A stretch of 64,000 nt of DNA from Bimuria novae-zelandiae CBS 107.79 (taxonomy: Eukaryota > Ascomycota > Dothideomycetes > Pleosporales > Didymosphaeriaceae), in assembly GCA_010015655.1 (NCBI GenBank), contig ML976672.1, forward strand, positions 283,463 through 347,462. The letters are read 5' to 3'. Under the pieces are notes generated by a model. That model made no database searches and was not told where the DNA came from. It saw nothing but the letters and a program-made list of their open reading frames with translations. The translations under genes and the position numbers were made by a program. Positions within the stretch are counted from its first letter, which is position 1. Every line of letters starts with the position of its first letter. This document shows positions 1 through 12,400 of this stretch, in pieces.

Positions 1-204
1 TCCGTAGCCATTTTCGAACACGTACTTACAAGTGTATAGTATTATATTTAATAGATTTTCAGTAGTAATTAGCGTGCTATTAGTATACTTTACTTATACT
101 TATAGTTAACTTTATACGTAATAATAGCTTATTACTAAGAGCTTATATAACGCTAGCGGAGTAGAATTTTTCGTGAAGTCTTATTAACCTTATACTTTTA
201 CCCA
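1..204. other. AT-rich flank, nothing recognised
   Basis: TpA-rich sequence left of the first Fot1 element. I see no coding remnant, repeat or RNA gene. It is probably part of an older mutated repeat. Confidence 0.5.
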
Positions 205-479
205 TAACGTGTTTTATCACCGAGCCAGCTATATCACTAAGCTAGCTATATAACATCAAAATTCACCCCGCACGCAAACTTATTACGATATAATACTACT
301 ATAATACTAATTTATCTTAAAAGACCTAGTATATCTAGCTAGCTATACGCTAAATTAATTAAAAAAAATACTAAAAGCTAATAATTAATTTATTATAGTT
401 TTACTATTCCTTACTTTACTATATATAATTAGCTCTACAGAACCGTCCCACGCGCAGAGTTACAACTTAATAGTATAAA

Positions 480-1800
480 ATTTATAAAGCTAAAAAAGAA
501 TATAATTCTAAAGCGTATGTTTAATCTAGATATAAAAGGTTTCCCCCCTATAAGGACTATAATTAGAAATATAGCTAATACACTACTAGCGACGCGGGGT
601 GGAAAGGCTATAGGTAAATACTAGCTAGATAGGTTTATTACACGTTAGCTAGCCTTAAAGAAGGTCTAGAGTCGTGTATATAAGAAGCAGCGAGCCTTAT
701 ATAAGGATACTAACATTATTACGCTGTGGTTTCGACTCTATAGTAGTGTAAAGGCGAAGTATGGTATCCTTAATAAGGATCCCTATAACTTTAATAAGAC
801 AGGCTTTATAATAGATGTAATAGGCTCTGGACTAGTCATCACAGGCCGTAAGACCTATAGGAAACTAAAGGCTCTTATACCTAATAATTATGAATAAGTA
901 ATAGTTATTAATTTAATTAGCGTAGTAAGATAGTTTATGTTACCTTTTATATTTTAATAGGGTAAATAGCATATTAATACTTACTATATTAATGCTATAG
1001 GCATTAAATACTAGGTTATTAGAGTTAGTCTTAATAGCTAAATAAATAATAAGTATAGTATAAAGTAGCTAAAGCACTTTAATAAGTATATAAAGTTACG
1101 TACTAAAGACGTGTATTAAATACTAATTATTAATAGCTATAAAAGCTATAACTTAAATAAATTTTTAGAGTATGTATGAGAGGCAAAAATTATTTATTTT
1201 TAAATACCATCTTATTTATTATACATACTATAGTTATTAAATATAAGCTATTTTTTGTTGCTAAAGCGCGCATATAAAAATAAGATCTTATCTTTAGTAG
1301 GTATACATATTAAGAAAATTAATAAACTTGACTTTCTACGATTATATTAAAAGGCCTACTTTAAAATATTTTAAAAAACTACTATTTTAAGATCCTTTTA
1401 AGGTGCTAGCCTAGTACTATTTAACTTATAAAAATATTATTAAAGCTTAATATACGGCTTCGCACCCCTACTTTACTTACCAAGGAATTTTTTTATAATA
1501 GCCTAAAACACATAATAATGCGCATGAATTAGACTCTTAATTATTATTAGTTATTAAGAAATTTAGAAACTATAGTAATTTATTTTCTTTAGGGATACAA
1601 GTAGTACTTAATAAAGTTATAAAAGGCGTAATAAAAGTCTTTTATATATATTGTATCGGCGCAGGTCACTCAAAGGATTAATGTTGGCGTATCTCTTAGC
1701 AGAGGCATATAGGAGTGCGTGTATAAGAATGTAGCCTCGAATGAATTAAGTGCCTATAGGCCTGGTACGAAAGGATACGGAAAAGGTACTAAACTATAAA
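480..1800 (+). pseudogene. Fot1-type DDE transposase remnant
   Basis: The reading frame recalls the Fot1/pogo transposase plan: a CENP-B-like helix-turn-helix part around 490-700, then the first catalytic block at 784-807, which reads YNFNKTGF where active relatives carry YNFDETGF. It continues with a VVTG-like stretch and a block ending in NNYE before a stop that replaces Trp. The catalytic Asp is Asn and the Glu is Lys, both G-to-A changes expected from RIP. Numerous TAG/TAA stops follow. It is a dead copy; the family call rests on motif order and the TIRs of the parent element. Confidence 0.8.
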
Positions 1801-1854
1801 GGCCCTAAGCTCCTCTAAATACACCTCTTCTTAAATAGCTAGCTAGCACATAAC

Positions 1855-2040
1855 TGCCATAGGTTAACCGTCGGTCTAATAGATCCGAAATAGGTCCGAA
1901 TCGGATCTGTAGTTCCCCATCGGTCTGATAGATCCGAAATTGGTCCGATACGGATGAGTGTCGGTTTTCGGATGATCTCGAATCCTGTCTTGACTGGCCA
2001 AGGGTTCTCGTGTCGACGAGCGATTGTTCCTGTTACATAT
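1855..2040. repeat. GC-balanced insert with two ~50-bp imperfect direct repeats
   Basis: Two imperfect copies of a unit starting TCGGTCTAATAGATCCGAAA (1871) and TCGGTCTGATAGATCCGAAA (1920) lie about 49-50 bp apart. The segment keeps CpA/TpG and has near-balanced base composition, unlike the mutated element around it. Direct repeats ATAAC flank it (1850-1854 and 2041-2045), which could be a 5-bp target duplication, but I see no matching inverted ends. It may be a small late insertion into Fot1-D. Confidence 0.45.
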
Positions 2041-2450
2041 ATAACTTATTAGTTAAGGACCTTTATAGCGTAAAGATAGCCCTTAACAAGCTAAACAAGA
2101 AGAAAACACGGAAAAGAAAGTACGTGTAGCACTTTAGAGTTATAATAATAAAGGTAAATAGCCAGGCAGGAGCTAACGCTCGCGGTAAGATTATAGGGGA
2201 GAAAGAAGTCTCTGCGAAGAGGGTGCACGTAAAGGGTGCGACGTATAGTGCGCGCTATTATAGCGCGTGTAGCTAACTAGGCTATAATAAAAGAACCTGT
2301 ATAGCTAAGGTTCTAGATAGTGATAATTCTAAATAACCCAGAATTTTGTTGTTACAGTAGGTTATTTTAGTTTATTTAGAATAATCTAGTATTTTAATAT
2401 TCTTAGTGACCGACTCGATGATGTGGCCGGCTCGGTGATGAAACACGTTA

Positions 2451-3005
2451 TATATCTATTAGTAGTAAATTAATCGCTATAAATTATCTTATAATAATTA
2501 GAGGCTTAGAGTGTCACGATGCCTATATATACTATCCTATGCCTTACAACGATAGCTATCGTTACTCGTTCCTTGTGGGAATGTATGGCGGCGTGGTATA
2601 GGGCGACGTACATTAAATAGAGTTTACCTTTCTATAGGTATTATTCTCTTTATCTTTGCAATCGTATTAGTATATCGTATCTAAAATAAGGGTAATGTGA
2701 CTTACTATCTACCACTACGTTAACCTAGTAAAAGGTATAGAATAATACTCTATAAGATAGAGTAGATCTAAGGGAAATAGTATATATTCTAATATAAGCT
2801 AGTAACGAAGAAGGGGCTAGATCCTTAACTGGCCCCACTTAAGCCTGTATATAACTAGGCCTAAATAGTACCCAACAGATAACTATTACTATATTAGTAA
2901 AGAGCTTTAAGTACCTAAATAATTTACTATTAGCATTTAAAGCGCTATTTAAAGTTTAAGATTTTATAGCGTTTTATATTTACTCTAGCAAGCTACAGGC
3001 CTTAG
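2451..3005. other. AT-rich sequence without recognisable gene
   Basis: The sequence between Fot1-D and the solo LTR is TpA-rich, with one GC-richer patch around 2515-2640. I see no supported coding frame or repeat pair. Confidence 0.4.
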
Positions 3006-3010
3006 GTTTG

Positions 3011-3429
3011 TGTTAAGATCTAAACATGTATGGAACAAGGAGGGCCAACGGGCCTCCAGTGGGGGTGACACTCGGCGGGGTCGCGTAACCGAGGTCACGT
3101 GACAACACCATCCAGCCAAGACTCACCAGCCATGGATGGCGATACCGTCCATGGATGGCAACGGTATCTTGGATGGTATGAATTCCTTATGTATATAACG
3201 GAACACAAATACCTTTATAGTATGTGTGTTCAACCTGTTTATTAATCTATCGTTTGGATCTAAATAAGCAACCTTGTTAATTTGATTGTGCTATACCTAC
3301 CTTTAATACTAACACCCTAGTGACAAGCGCAAGCTATTACTACGACCCTCTCTTGTCCTACTACAGTATTCCTGCCCAAGAACCAACCTTAGCCCCTTAG
3401 GGACCAGCTACCCCTTTGGGATCTTAACA
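3011..3429. repeat. Solo LTR (419 bp) with 5-bp target duplication
   Basis: The unit begins TGTTAAGATC and ends GATCTTAACA, perfect inverted ends of the TG...CA type. Identical 5-bp direct repeats GTTTG flank it at 3006-3010 and 3430-3434. No second copy and no internal region are present, so this is a solo LTR left by LTR-LTR recombination. Its base composition is much less AT-biased than its surroundings. No other copy was seen in the window, so its family is unknown. Confidence 0.88.
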
Positions 3430-3573
3430 GTTTGTATTTTAATATTAATTAGACTCGCCTTTAGTATAGTAAGAAGCTCTTAAAGGCTTTATAGATTAAG
3501 TGTATGGTTAAGGATAAGGTGTAAATACTAAGTAAATACTAAATAATATTTATTTACGCCTACGGCACGGAGC

Positions 3574-4014
3574 TGTTAGGATCCCAGATTTAATAGTTCG
3601 ACATTAGGCACTTTATAACGAAAGGTGGTGCTACTACACTACTAAGGATTATGTAATGTTCCACGATGTCCCCCACGCTAAGATCATGGGACATTAGGAT
3701 TACGCGACTATACCATAGAATCCTATATATACCACGTTTAGGATAGTATAGAACTATAGGATATTATAGAATTAGTTATATATATACAAACGCTAAGTAT
3801 AGCTCTTTTATACTTATATTTAACCTTATATTTAATTTATTATTTAAATTATACTTAGGCCTTAGCCAATTCGTTTATAATCGCGTCTTACTCTTAATAG
3901 TAATAACTGTATTAATACGCGCAAGGTATTAATACCCCTTACTTATTTTAATATTACGTTTACCTAAAAACTAACTATCCTAAAGGGCTTGATATCTTAA
4001 ACACTCTTAATATA
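3574..4014 (+). repeat. Probable 5' LTR of a decayed LTR retrotransposon
   Basis: Begins TGTTAGGATCCC. It shares a recognisable core, around ATGGGACAT and the TATAGGAT runs, with the reverse complement of the LTRs at 42904-43349 and 46282-46728. The proposed length of about 441 bp, ending near CTTAATATA, is set by analogy with those 446-447 bp LTRs. No matching 3' copy or target duplication was found. It is followed on the same strand by a gag-like frame, so it is read as the 5' LTR of an element whose 3' end is lost or unrecognised. Confidence 0.55.
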
Positions 4015-5100
4015 AATCAATATAAAATCCTTTCTAATACTATACATATCTCTAAGAAAGATATTATCGCTATAAAGGATAAAAGAAGTTACTATAAAAA
4101 ATCTAACTTCTTTTATAGAATAATGAAAAAATAGGAAGAGGCCAATAAGACTATATTTACCTCTACTATGTAAAAGGAGACGCTCTTAAGTAGATTAAAC
4201 TTTATTTTAATAAATACCTAGCCACAGAGAATATTGCTAGAGATATAATTAATAACATTATAATAAATTATAATAAATTCTATATGAAAGTTAAATAACA
4301 CTTTAGGATCGCTAATAAGGTGGGTATTACTAAATAAGTTATATAGAATATCTAATAAACCTATTTATAATAAAATATAACGCTAAATCTCGCAAGTACT
4401 TAGACTAAGTCTATTAAAATAATATATTATAAAGGACTAAAAAGTTTAGTGTAGGAAGAATTACTAGGTAGTGGTGTAATAACTAAAATTATATAGGTAC
4501 TATGAAAGGAAGCCATTTAGATTAATAAAGACTAATATTAGTTAAAACGCGACCTACGTTAGAACTAAGGTGAAAAGAATACTAATAGAATACTTATAAT
4601 AGAAGTCAACTATTATAACTATACGTAGACGTCTCGTCTAAAGCAAGATAACTATGGCTGCTAACAGCTAAAAGGAATCTAGTACTACTAATAACTTAGT
4701 ACTACAGAAAAGAGAATAGGAAAAGTCTTAGTCCCTTAAAAGCCTAATAATAACTATGTATAAATATCTAATAAAACTCGACTACTAAGGACTAAGACAC
4801 GTACTTACTTTATATATAGTGAACTAGGCCACATTGCCTGGAAGTATAGATCTAAAAATAAGACTATTAAATAGTTAAATATAGCAACTATTAACTACAC
4901 TAAACTAAAAGATAAAGAATAGTAGGTAATACTCTTTATTATATAACTTAATAATAACTTAGAGCGATTAGACTTGCCTAACTTAAGACTATATAAAAAT
5001 ATAAATAAAGGATTAGACATAAAAGGAATTAGGCTGATATAATAATTTCTTACGCTACACCTAAATAGTAATAACTAAATAAAGAGGACTATAAACGTCT
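4015..5100 (+). pseudogene. gag-like remnant with a mutated zinc knuckle
   Basis: A degraded frame on the + strand, downstream of the probable LTR. At 4806-4847 it encodes the spacing of a retroviral-type CCHC knuckle (x-FI-x-SELG-H-IAWK-x) in which all three Cys positions are Tyr. Each is a single G-to-A change. The His is retained. This supports a Gag nucleocapsid region of an LTR retrotransposon. The rest of the frame is too damaged to assign, and no protease or reverse transcriptase was confidently found downstream. Confidence 0.5.
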
Positions 5101-7815
5101 TTAACTTTTTAGAACAATACTAACCACGCGAAAAAGATTTCAAATACATAATTATAAAGCAAATACTAGCTACGCACTATCCTAAATAAACTAATATAAT
5201 TTGTAATAAGGATCGCGAGTTGACTAATATACGCTACTAAAAAGATAATTAGAAAGTTGCTTTATTAAAAATTTAAAATATAAACTAAAGTATAACTTAG
5301 ACTACTAAAATCCCCTGCAAGAGAATCTACACAAGAGATTCTATAAAAAGGATTAATATATTATTTGCACTCACGTAAACTAACACGGATATTTCCTTTA
5401 ATAATAATAATACTATTAGGAACAGTTTAATTACCTAATCTTACACTACGACGCTTACTTATAGGATAAGCAAAAGGTAAACTATTTTCTATAAATAAAC
5501 TAGACAAAAAATTAAGCCTTATTACTACTAGTACATAAATAATATATATTATAGATCTGGTAAACGTGTTGATACCCTAAACTACAAGTAATATGTAAGC
5601 TGGGAAAAAGAATATAAATTTAATAAACTAAATAAAAAATTAGTAATCATAAAGATTAAATTAGCTATAAATAGCAAAGCATCCTATAGAAAGGCTCAAT
5701 AATAGCTATAAAAAAAAGGAGTGTTACCCTAAGCAAGTAAACGCACTAATTAAGAAAATATCTTTTTTAAACCTAGGCCTAGGTAGAAAGACGCCTTTAA
5801 AGCATTAAATGCTATAAATAGTTAAGTATTAATTAAGCTATTAGTATAGCTTAAAGAAATACAGATAAAGGCTATGCTAGATTTAAGAGTATAAAATCTA
5901 TATATTATAAAGCTCCCTTAATAGAGCAGGACTCTGTAAACGTAAAAAGGCTATATCTTATCTTATTATTATCGAACACAGACATCTGCTACTAGGCATG
6001 CTATAAATAAAATATAAAATTAAAATAACACTTAAGATCTATAGATACTAGGAAATGATTACCCTTAATATATTTAAGAAAGCTAGTTATAATATAGTAC
6101 TCAGACTAGTCTAGTTAAGAAAGCATAACTCTATTATTAATTAAGAATAATAAACGCTATCTTTTCAACACTAACTTTTAATTACTATAAATATATATTA
6201 TAAGTAAAGTCTACGTATTAATAGAATATAATAATAATTAAAGTAAGTAAAAAATCATTCTTAATACGCGTATTTATAATACACTTTCTATATCTGGTCC
6301 TAAATAAGTAATTATAGTTATCCTATAATAAATATCTATAATATTAATATCTTGTACGCCGTAAGTTTCTAAGTTTGGTTAAAAATAATTATATAGTTAA
6401 ATGGAAACCTGCACTTTACGTCTATTTTAGAATAGTACTTACTTAAATTAGCCTTACCCTTTTTAGCTATAGCTTATACTACTATAGTTTACTCTAAATT
6501 CTCTTAATTTTATAAGCCTTTATCTTCTAAATTCACCACTCTCTAGTCTAGGAAACTGAAAAGATAATTATATAAGTTAAACATATTAAATATATAGTTT
6601 CCAGTTCTTACTTATAAAATGTATTACGTCTTTAAACTATTTTAGTATCTTAGTGACTAGTTTAAGACAGTGCTATTTTATAAAAAATACTCTAAGTTAC
6701 TTAAGATCACGAAAGTCTATTTTAGCTATTTTACTATTACATAACGTATAACCTTATTTTATAATAACCTCTTATTTTAGTTATTAATTAAAATATTTTT
6801 ACAGTTTAATTGCACGCGTATATATATTATATATTAAATTCTACTATATTTTCACATCGCGGATGATAGATAACTATTCTTTAGGCAATATGTGTTGTTA
6901 TATAGTAATAAAAAGCTTATAATATTAATGGAATGAGTTTACGGCAATATAAGTAGCTTAGAGCTAGTAATTAATTAGCTTATAATAAACATTTATAATA
7001 AAAGCGTACATACTTTACAAAGGGAATTTAGGACTAATATTTACGCCTCTATATCTTCAATATAGTGTCTTTGTGACGTTTTTTTTTATAGACTTGGTGG
7101 AAGTTGCTAGCTTAAGATACTAGATAATATCTTAGATAATAAAATTAATAATATAGGCTATATATAGAATAAAAGTTTCTTTTAAGCTCTAATTAATACT
7201 TTTATGAAGTAGATTCTCGTATTAAGTACGAGTAAGTGTACTATTATTTTTAGTATTATTATAAGTAATAGCTAAAAAGTGTGATTTAGTGCTTATTTCT
7301 AAAAAGAACCTATAGAAGACCTATTTCTAGAGTTTAACTAGTATATTTTCTATATACTATGATAAAATCTTGTAGTCTTTTTTAAAATTACTAATTATAA
7401 TTAATATACTATCCCTTAACTACCAGACAACTAAAGTAGTTTACTATAGTCTATTTATCTAACACAATAAGAAATTTTATAATTTTATTAATATTTTTAA
7501 GTAAAGATACTCTAGCGTAATAGTAATAACTCTAAAATATTAATTTAAATTTATATAGCTAGTTATTATGGCATTTAGTTAGAGAAATCGTATAAAGCAA
7601 TATAATAATAGCCTCTTAATTATTTAAAAAGATTAGTTATTATTAAGTATAACCTAGATAAGGTCTTTTTTAAAGCTTTAAATATAATAAAATAGGAGCT
7701 TGATAAGTCTGTTTTTAATCTAAGGTTGAGGTAATAGGAGAGATGTAAATTATAATTTATATATAAGATTTTTAGTGCTCCTATGAAGCTACGTGCTTCT
7801 ATAGTTTATAAGATA
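5101..7815. other. Degraded AT-rich repeat sequence, unclassified
   Basis: About 2.7 kb of strongly mutated DNA between the gag-like remnant and the left edge of copia-4. It probably continues the LTR element starting at 3574 or belongs to another dead repeat. I could not identify catalytic motifs on either strand. It supplied the target site TTTAG used by copia-4. Confidence 0.4.
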
Positions 7816-7820
7816 TTTAG

Positions 7821-8107
7821 TGTTAGATATAAGGGTATCTTTGATAAAGGACGTCACAGTAAGTCACTGTAATATAATTGTTAATTATATTCGGGAAACT
7901 CGACTGTGTGCGAGGTTTCTATCTAATGTCGTTTTACGCTTGCACTATATAGGATAGTGTAGGGGCAGTAGTGCGCCACACTCCCTTCTTTATCCTATTA
8001 CACTCTAGGCGATAGTTTAGATAAGAATATAGTAAATTAGTTACACTTATACTATAGGTAATAATATGACTTACTATAATTTATAATAAGATATTTAATC
8101 TAATACA
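7821..8107 (-). repeat. Left LTR of copia-4 (3' LTR by coding sense)
   Basis: Begins TGTTAGATATAAGGG and ends AATCTAATACA. The internal side carries CCCCTTTAGCTTAGG, which on the coding strand is a purine-rich tract next to the LTR, as expected for the polypurine primer of a minus-strand element. It is about 50 bp longer than the right LTR because of an extra stretch near 8020-8075. Confidence 0.85.
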
Positions 8108-8897
8108 CCCCTTTAGCTTAGGCTTATTCTCAAGCTGGATATAAGTTACTTACTAATTATACTTTTACTGATAGTCTAAAAGTTTTTATGTTTTATTTTA
8201 GTTCGTATAACCTAACCTTTTCGTTATTAATCTTTCCTGTAATATCCTTAAGTCCTAGTTTATTTAATGACTTAGTCTATTTACTAGCTAGTAGAGATTT
8301 TATTAAACTGTCTACTACTATTTCTTCTAATTATTAATACTAGACTTTAATAGCTCTGTATACTACTTCTTATTAAAGCTAATATTATAGATATTAATAT
8401 ACTTTAGCTTTATCTATAGCTTGGTAATTTCATTAGTAGCGAGTTAAATAGTGTACTAATTGTTATAATTAATTATAATGTATTGGATTATCGAGCGGGC
8501 CAGATCAGCGAGCGGGTCAGTTTTTCTTGGCAATACCAACTCAAGATTCCCTATTATCGCTAGCACTATTAATACTATCTAAAAACACGCTGCTAAGGGT
8601 TATATCTAATCTAGAAGATACCTATTTATCCTCTTAGCAGGTTCGCGCATTATGCCCAGTCCCTCCACACTTGCCACAGCGGCGTTAAGTTAAAGGGGCC
8701 CCTCTAGAGCCACCACCACCTCGCGCCCTCTTAGACGAATTTGCCCTCATAGATAAACTTACAGCGACCTGATCTACTACCTAACTAAACTTAAGTATCC
8801 CTCCTTGCTAGATCCGCTTTCTTTTACATAATTTTTACTTAGTTAATACCTTTATTTACTCGCACAGCTTTATAATCCAGTTTATTACTAATATACT

Positions 8898-9194
8898 TGT
8901 TGGTATCAAACCTATGCAACACTGCTACGGCTTTCACCGCCATGCAGTTTGCCTGTGGTTTCAAACCTGCGCAACACTGCTACGGCTTTCACCGCCATGC
9001 AGTTTGCCTGCGGCTTATTACGTAGTTTGCCTATGGTTTGTTGCGCTAGTCCTAATCGGGCTAGCAGGGAACAAACCACGCTTAATAAATACCTCTTACA
9101 GTAGCCCACCACAATAGATCTGCAATTAAGAATTAAATCAGTACCACATCGTTGCAACGAAGTCTTGATCTAACAGCCTATTACTGTATCAACA
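8898..9194 (+). repeat. 5' LTR of copia-1
   Basis: 297 bp, TG...CA ends. It contains two tandem copies of a 55-bp unit starting CAAACCTATG (8907) and CAAACCTGCG (8962). Compared with the 3' LTR it has one copy instead of two of a 23-bp unit (CGGCTTATTACGYAGTTTGCC). Confidence 0.9.
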
Positions 9195-9459
9195 CTAATC
9201 AGTGGTTGCTACACCACAGATTGGCAAGATATACTGTGTACAGGGAATCTCAGCGCACGTTTCAGGCTGAGTATTCTGGCAATAGAAGCGGTTAGCGCAT
9301 GCCTCCTCCCCTACCAAGGCCCAGGATACAGCATCGCTAGTGCGAAGTATAGGTACGACAAGCTCACTGCTATCCTGTATTAGGATCAGCGGCGCCTCGT
9401 ATTTGAAGGATCTCTCCGCCTGGATTATCCCTACCAAGGCTCAGTTCGGAAGGAGATTT

Positions 9460-12400
9460 GCGTCAACCACGCTAACTCTTGTTAAATTACACCAATTACA
9501 GGCCCATATCTAAAACGCTATTATAAAGTACACCTAAACAAAGGATCGCTCGTGGTACCTAGACAAGATAATCTACAAGGACTAGTACGCTAACTAAGAT
9601 TTTAACATTGCTAACGCTACTATTAATACAGACAAACTTAACACTATAGTTATTAACTAGATAATACAGGTGGAAGAAGATGACATATTCGACCTGTTTT
9701 TACTACTTAAGTTTAAGGAGCATTTTAAGAATTTTACCTATAATCTCTTTAATAGCATTAATAAGCGTATCTAAAAAGCACTTAAAGAGCTTCTCCGCCA
9801 GTAAGGTATCTACATTAAGCAAGATAATAATAATAATCTTCCTAACTAATTCGCAGAACTCCTTATATTAACTACCGTCATAAAATAGCCTGCTAAGTAT
9901 CTTAAGCTTATAAGGCTCTGCGAAGGCTTCAAGTGCCACTAGATCGTAGATAATAAAGAATAATAGTAATAGTAGCGAGCTCCGCTAGGTAGAGAATTAT
10001 TATTATTATTATAACCTAGATTTACGCCTGTGCAGAATAACTCTTATTTACTTACTAACCTTGCTAAGTTATACACGCCAGAGCAAAAGTATTTAGGTGA
10101 TAAATACGACATCCTTAAGATAAAGATTAAGGTGTTTAACGACCTCTGCACTAAGGTTGGGATTAATAAGGATAAGTAGTATAAAATAGCACTCTCTGTT
10201 ATGCTTACTAGCTAAGCGCTTTAGTATTACTATAATTATATTACTCCCTAGGCGCTTACGCTCACTTATAATATAATGCTTAACAAGCTACGCACGTACT
10301 TCAACACCATACAAGCTTACTAGATGTACCTCTAGGAGTGGCATAGCACTACGCTCAAGAGCGTTATAATTACTAACCCTAAGAAAGACCCTATAGAGTG
10401 TCTTAAAATAGTCATTAGTAAGATAAACATACTCTATCAGGCACTATTACAGGACTAGGGTAAAAGCTATAATTAGTATTTACTTACGCAACAGCTCCTT
10501 AGCGCATGTTATAGTATTAAAGCAACTACTATAGCTTGCTTAAAGCTAGCGACCACATTTAAAGGTGTCGCTATAGATCTCCGCAACGCAGTTAGCATGT
10601 AGTTAAGCTATTATCCTAATAGCCAGTTTCTATCACGAGATGCAGATAAGCAGTATTACACTAATCGCCGCTATATCCATAATAATTAATAAGCTACAGG
10701 ATTATTAGATAATAACTACTATAGCTACTACTATTAAGGTTAAGGCGGATCGCGCGGCAATTAATTTAACAATAATAATTATTAGTTAAACTACTTAGGC
10801 AATCGCCGCAACAAGACATGCTTTATTTATAAGTAGCCTAAGTACTAATTAACTTAACACTTAAAGAAGGAGCGCATAGAGCATCGCTAACGCTATAACT
10901 AATACGCTTAAAATAATCTTAATGCCCTAAGCTATAAAGTGTTTCTCGCCGGCCATGAAGGCATAGAGCTTAAAGATAGCAACGGCAGCGACAATAATGC
11001 CAGTAATAATAATATTAAAGTATATTTTACTAACTAAGTCTACTTAACTACATCCTGCGACAAGGTTAACGGCGACGCTATTATCTCTAGCCTTAATAAC
11101 GCTGCCGCACTTTATGCAATTATAGGCAATAATCCTTATATCTCTAGTAAAGCAAATAAAGATGCTTAACTCTTCTTATTTAATTCACGCTACGGCGTAG
11201 ATATCTTTTAAGATATTATGCCTAACACTAGTGTAGCTAGTGTTTTAACTGCTAGCAAGACATAAGTAAAGGCGCTGCAGCTTATCTAACCGTCTATAGT
11301 TATTAATAAGTCTACCGCAGGACGTTGTTAAATCTAATTTAGAGATAATCTAGAGTATTTCTCCCTTAGCGACGTTAATGTTAGCACGCTATTTAGTATA
11401 ATTACCTTTATAGTAATGCTAACTAACACACTATTTCTGCTCTACTTAAATAATATAGATTATTATAGTATCTTCTTTAACAACATCGACAATATGCTCG
11501 TTCAAGGTGGCAAAGAATTCCTAATTGTCCGTAAATGGGGACATCCATGGCTCCTGCTTAATAAACAAGAGACCGTTGTCCACTACTTAACCAAGACTAA
11601 GCAGCGCTAGCTTTACTAACGCTTTGGCCATCCTGCTACTAGATAACTGCACAAGATCCTTAGTAAAGCAGGCTATAAAGACATTAACAAGAATATTATT
11701 AATCGCATTAATAAGTACTATTACTAGTGTTAAATCTATAGCAAAGCACTTGGCCGTTTCCGCTTTACTATTCGCGATAACATGGACTTTAACTTATGTG
11801 TTATTATTAATATAATATACATTAATTAGAAACCAGTGCTCCACGCAGTTAATGAAGCCACAGCTTTTTAAGCTACTTAATTTATGCTAAATATCTAGGC
11901 AAACACTACTTAGGATCTCCTTCGCGCCATGTGGATTGACATGTACGTTAGTCCTCCTAACGTCATTAAGACAGATGCTGGCAAGAACTTTATTACTAAT
12001 AAGTTTATTAATAACACCACGTTACTTATAATTAAGGTTAAGGAAGTCCCGGTGGAGGCACATTATTTAATTAGTAAGGTTGAGTGTTATTATACTCCTA
12101 TTCGCCGTGCTTATAGGGTAATCTCTGCAAACGTTAGACGCACAACCACTCTCGAACATATCTTATAGATAGCTGTTAAGGCTGTTAATAACACCGCAGG
12201 TCCTAACGGACTTGTCCTAACTCTTCTTGTCTTTAGAGCATATCCTCGCCTGTTAAAGAAATTACCACTATCGCTATCTATTACTGCCCGCGGCGTTGCA
12301 GTGCGTAAAGTAATAGCTAAAGTACGTAAGATTAAGGTAAAGCGCTAAGTTAATAAGGCTCTTATAACTCGTAATAGTCCTAACGTAACTAATATCTTAC

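Larger units (their letters stand above)
207..2448 (+). mobile_element. Fot1/pogo-type DNA transposon (Fot1-D), RIP-degraded
   Basis: Terminal inverted repeats start ACGTGTTTTATCACCGAGCC on the left and, read from the right end inward, ACGTGTTTCATCACCGAGCC. A TA dinucleotide flanks each side (205-206 and 2449-2450), the usual target duplication of the Tc1/mariner-pogo superfamily. A degraded DDE_1-type transposase runs left to right inside. At 2242 bp it is about 0.4 kb longer than the other Fot1-like elements here (about 1.84 kb), and a GC-richer, unmutated insert near 1855-2040 explains part of the excess. The reading frame is broken by many stops, so it cannot move by itself. Confidence 0.85.

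Noticed and set aside
11929..12168. Stand-alone small gene
   Set aside because: It is an open piece of the copia-1 integrase core.
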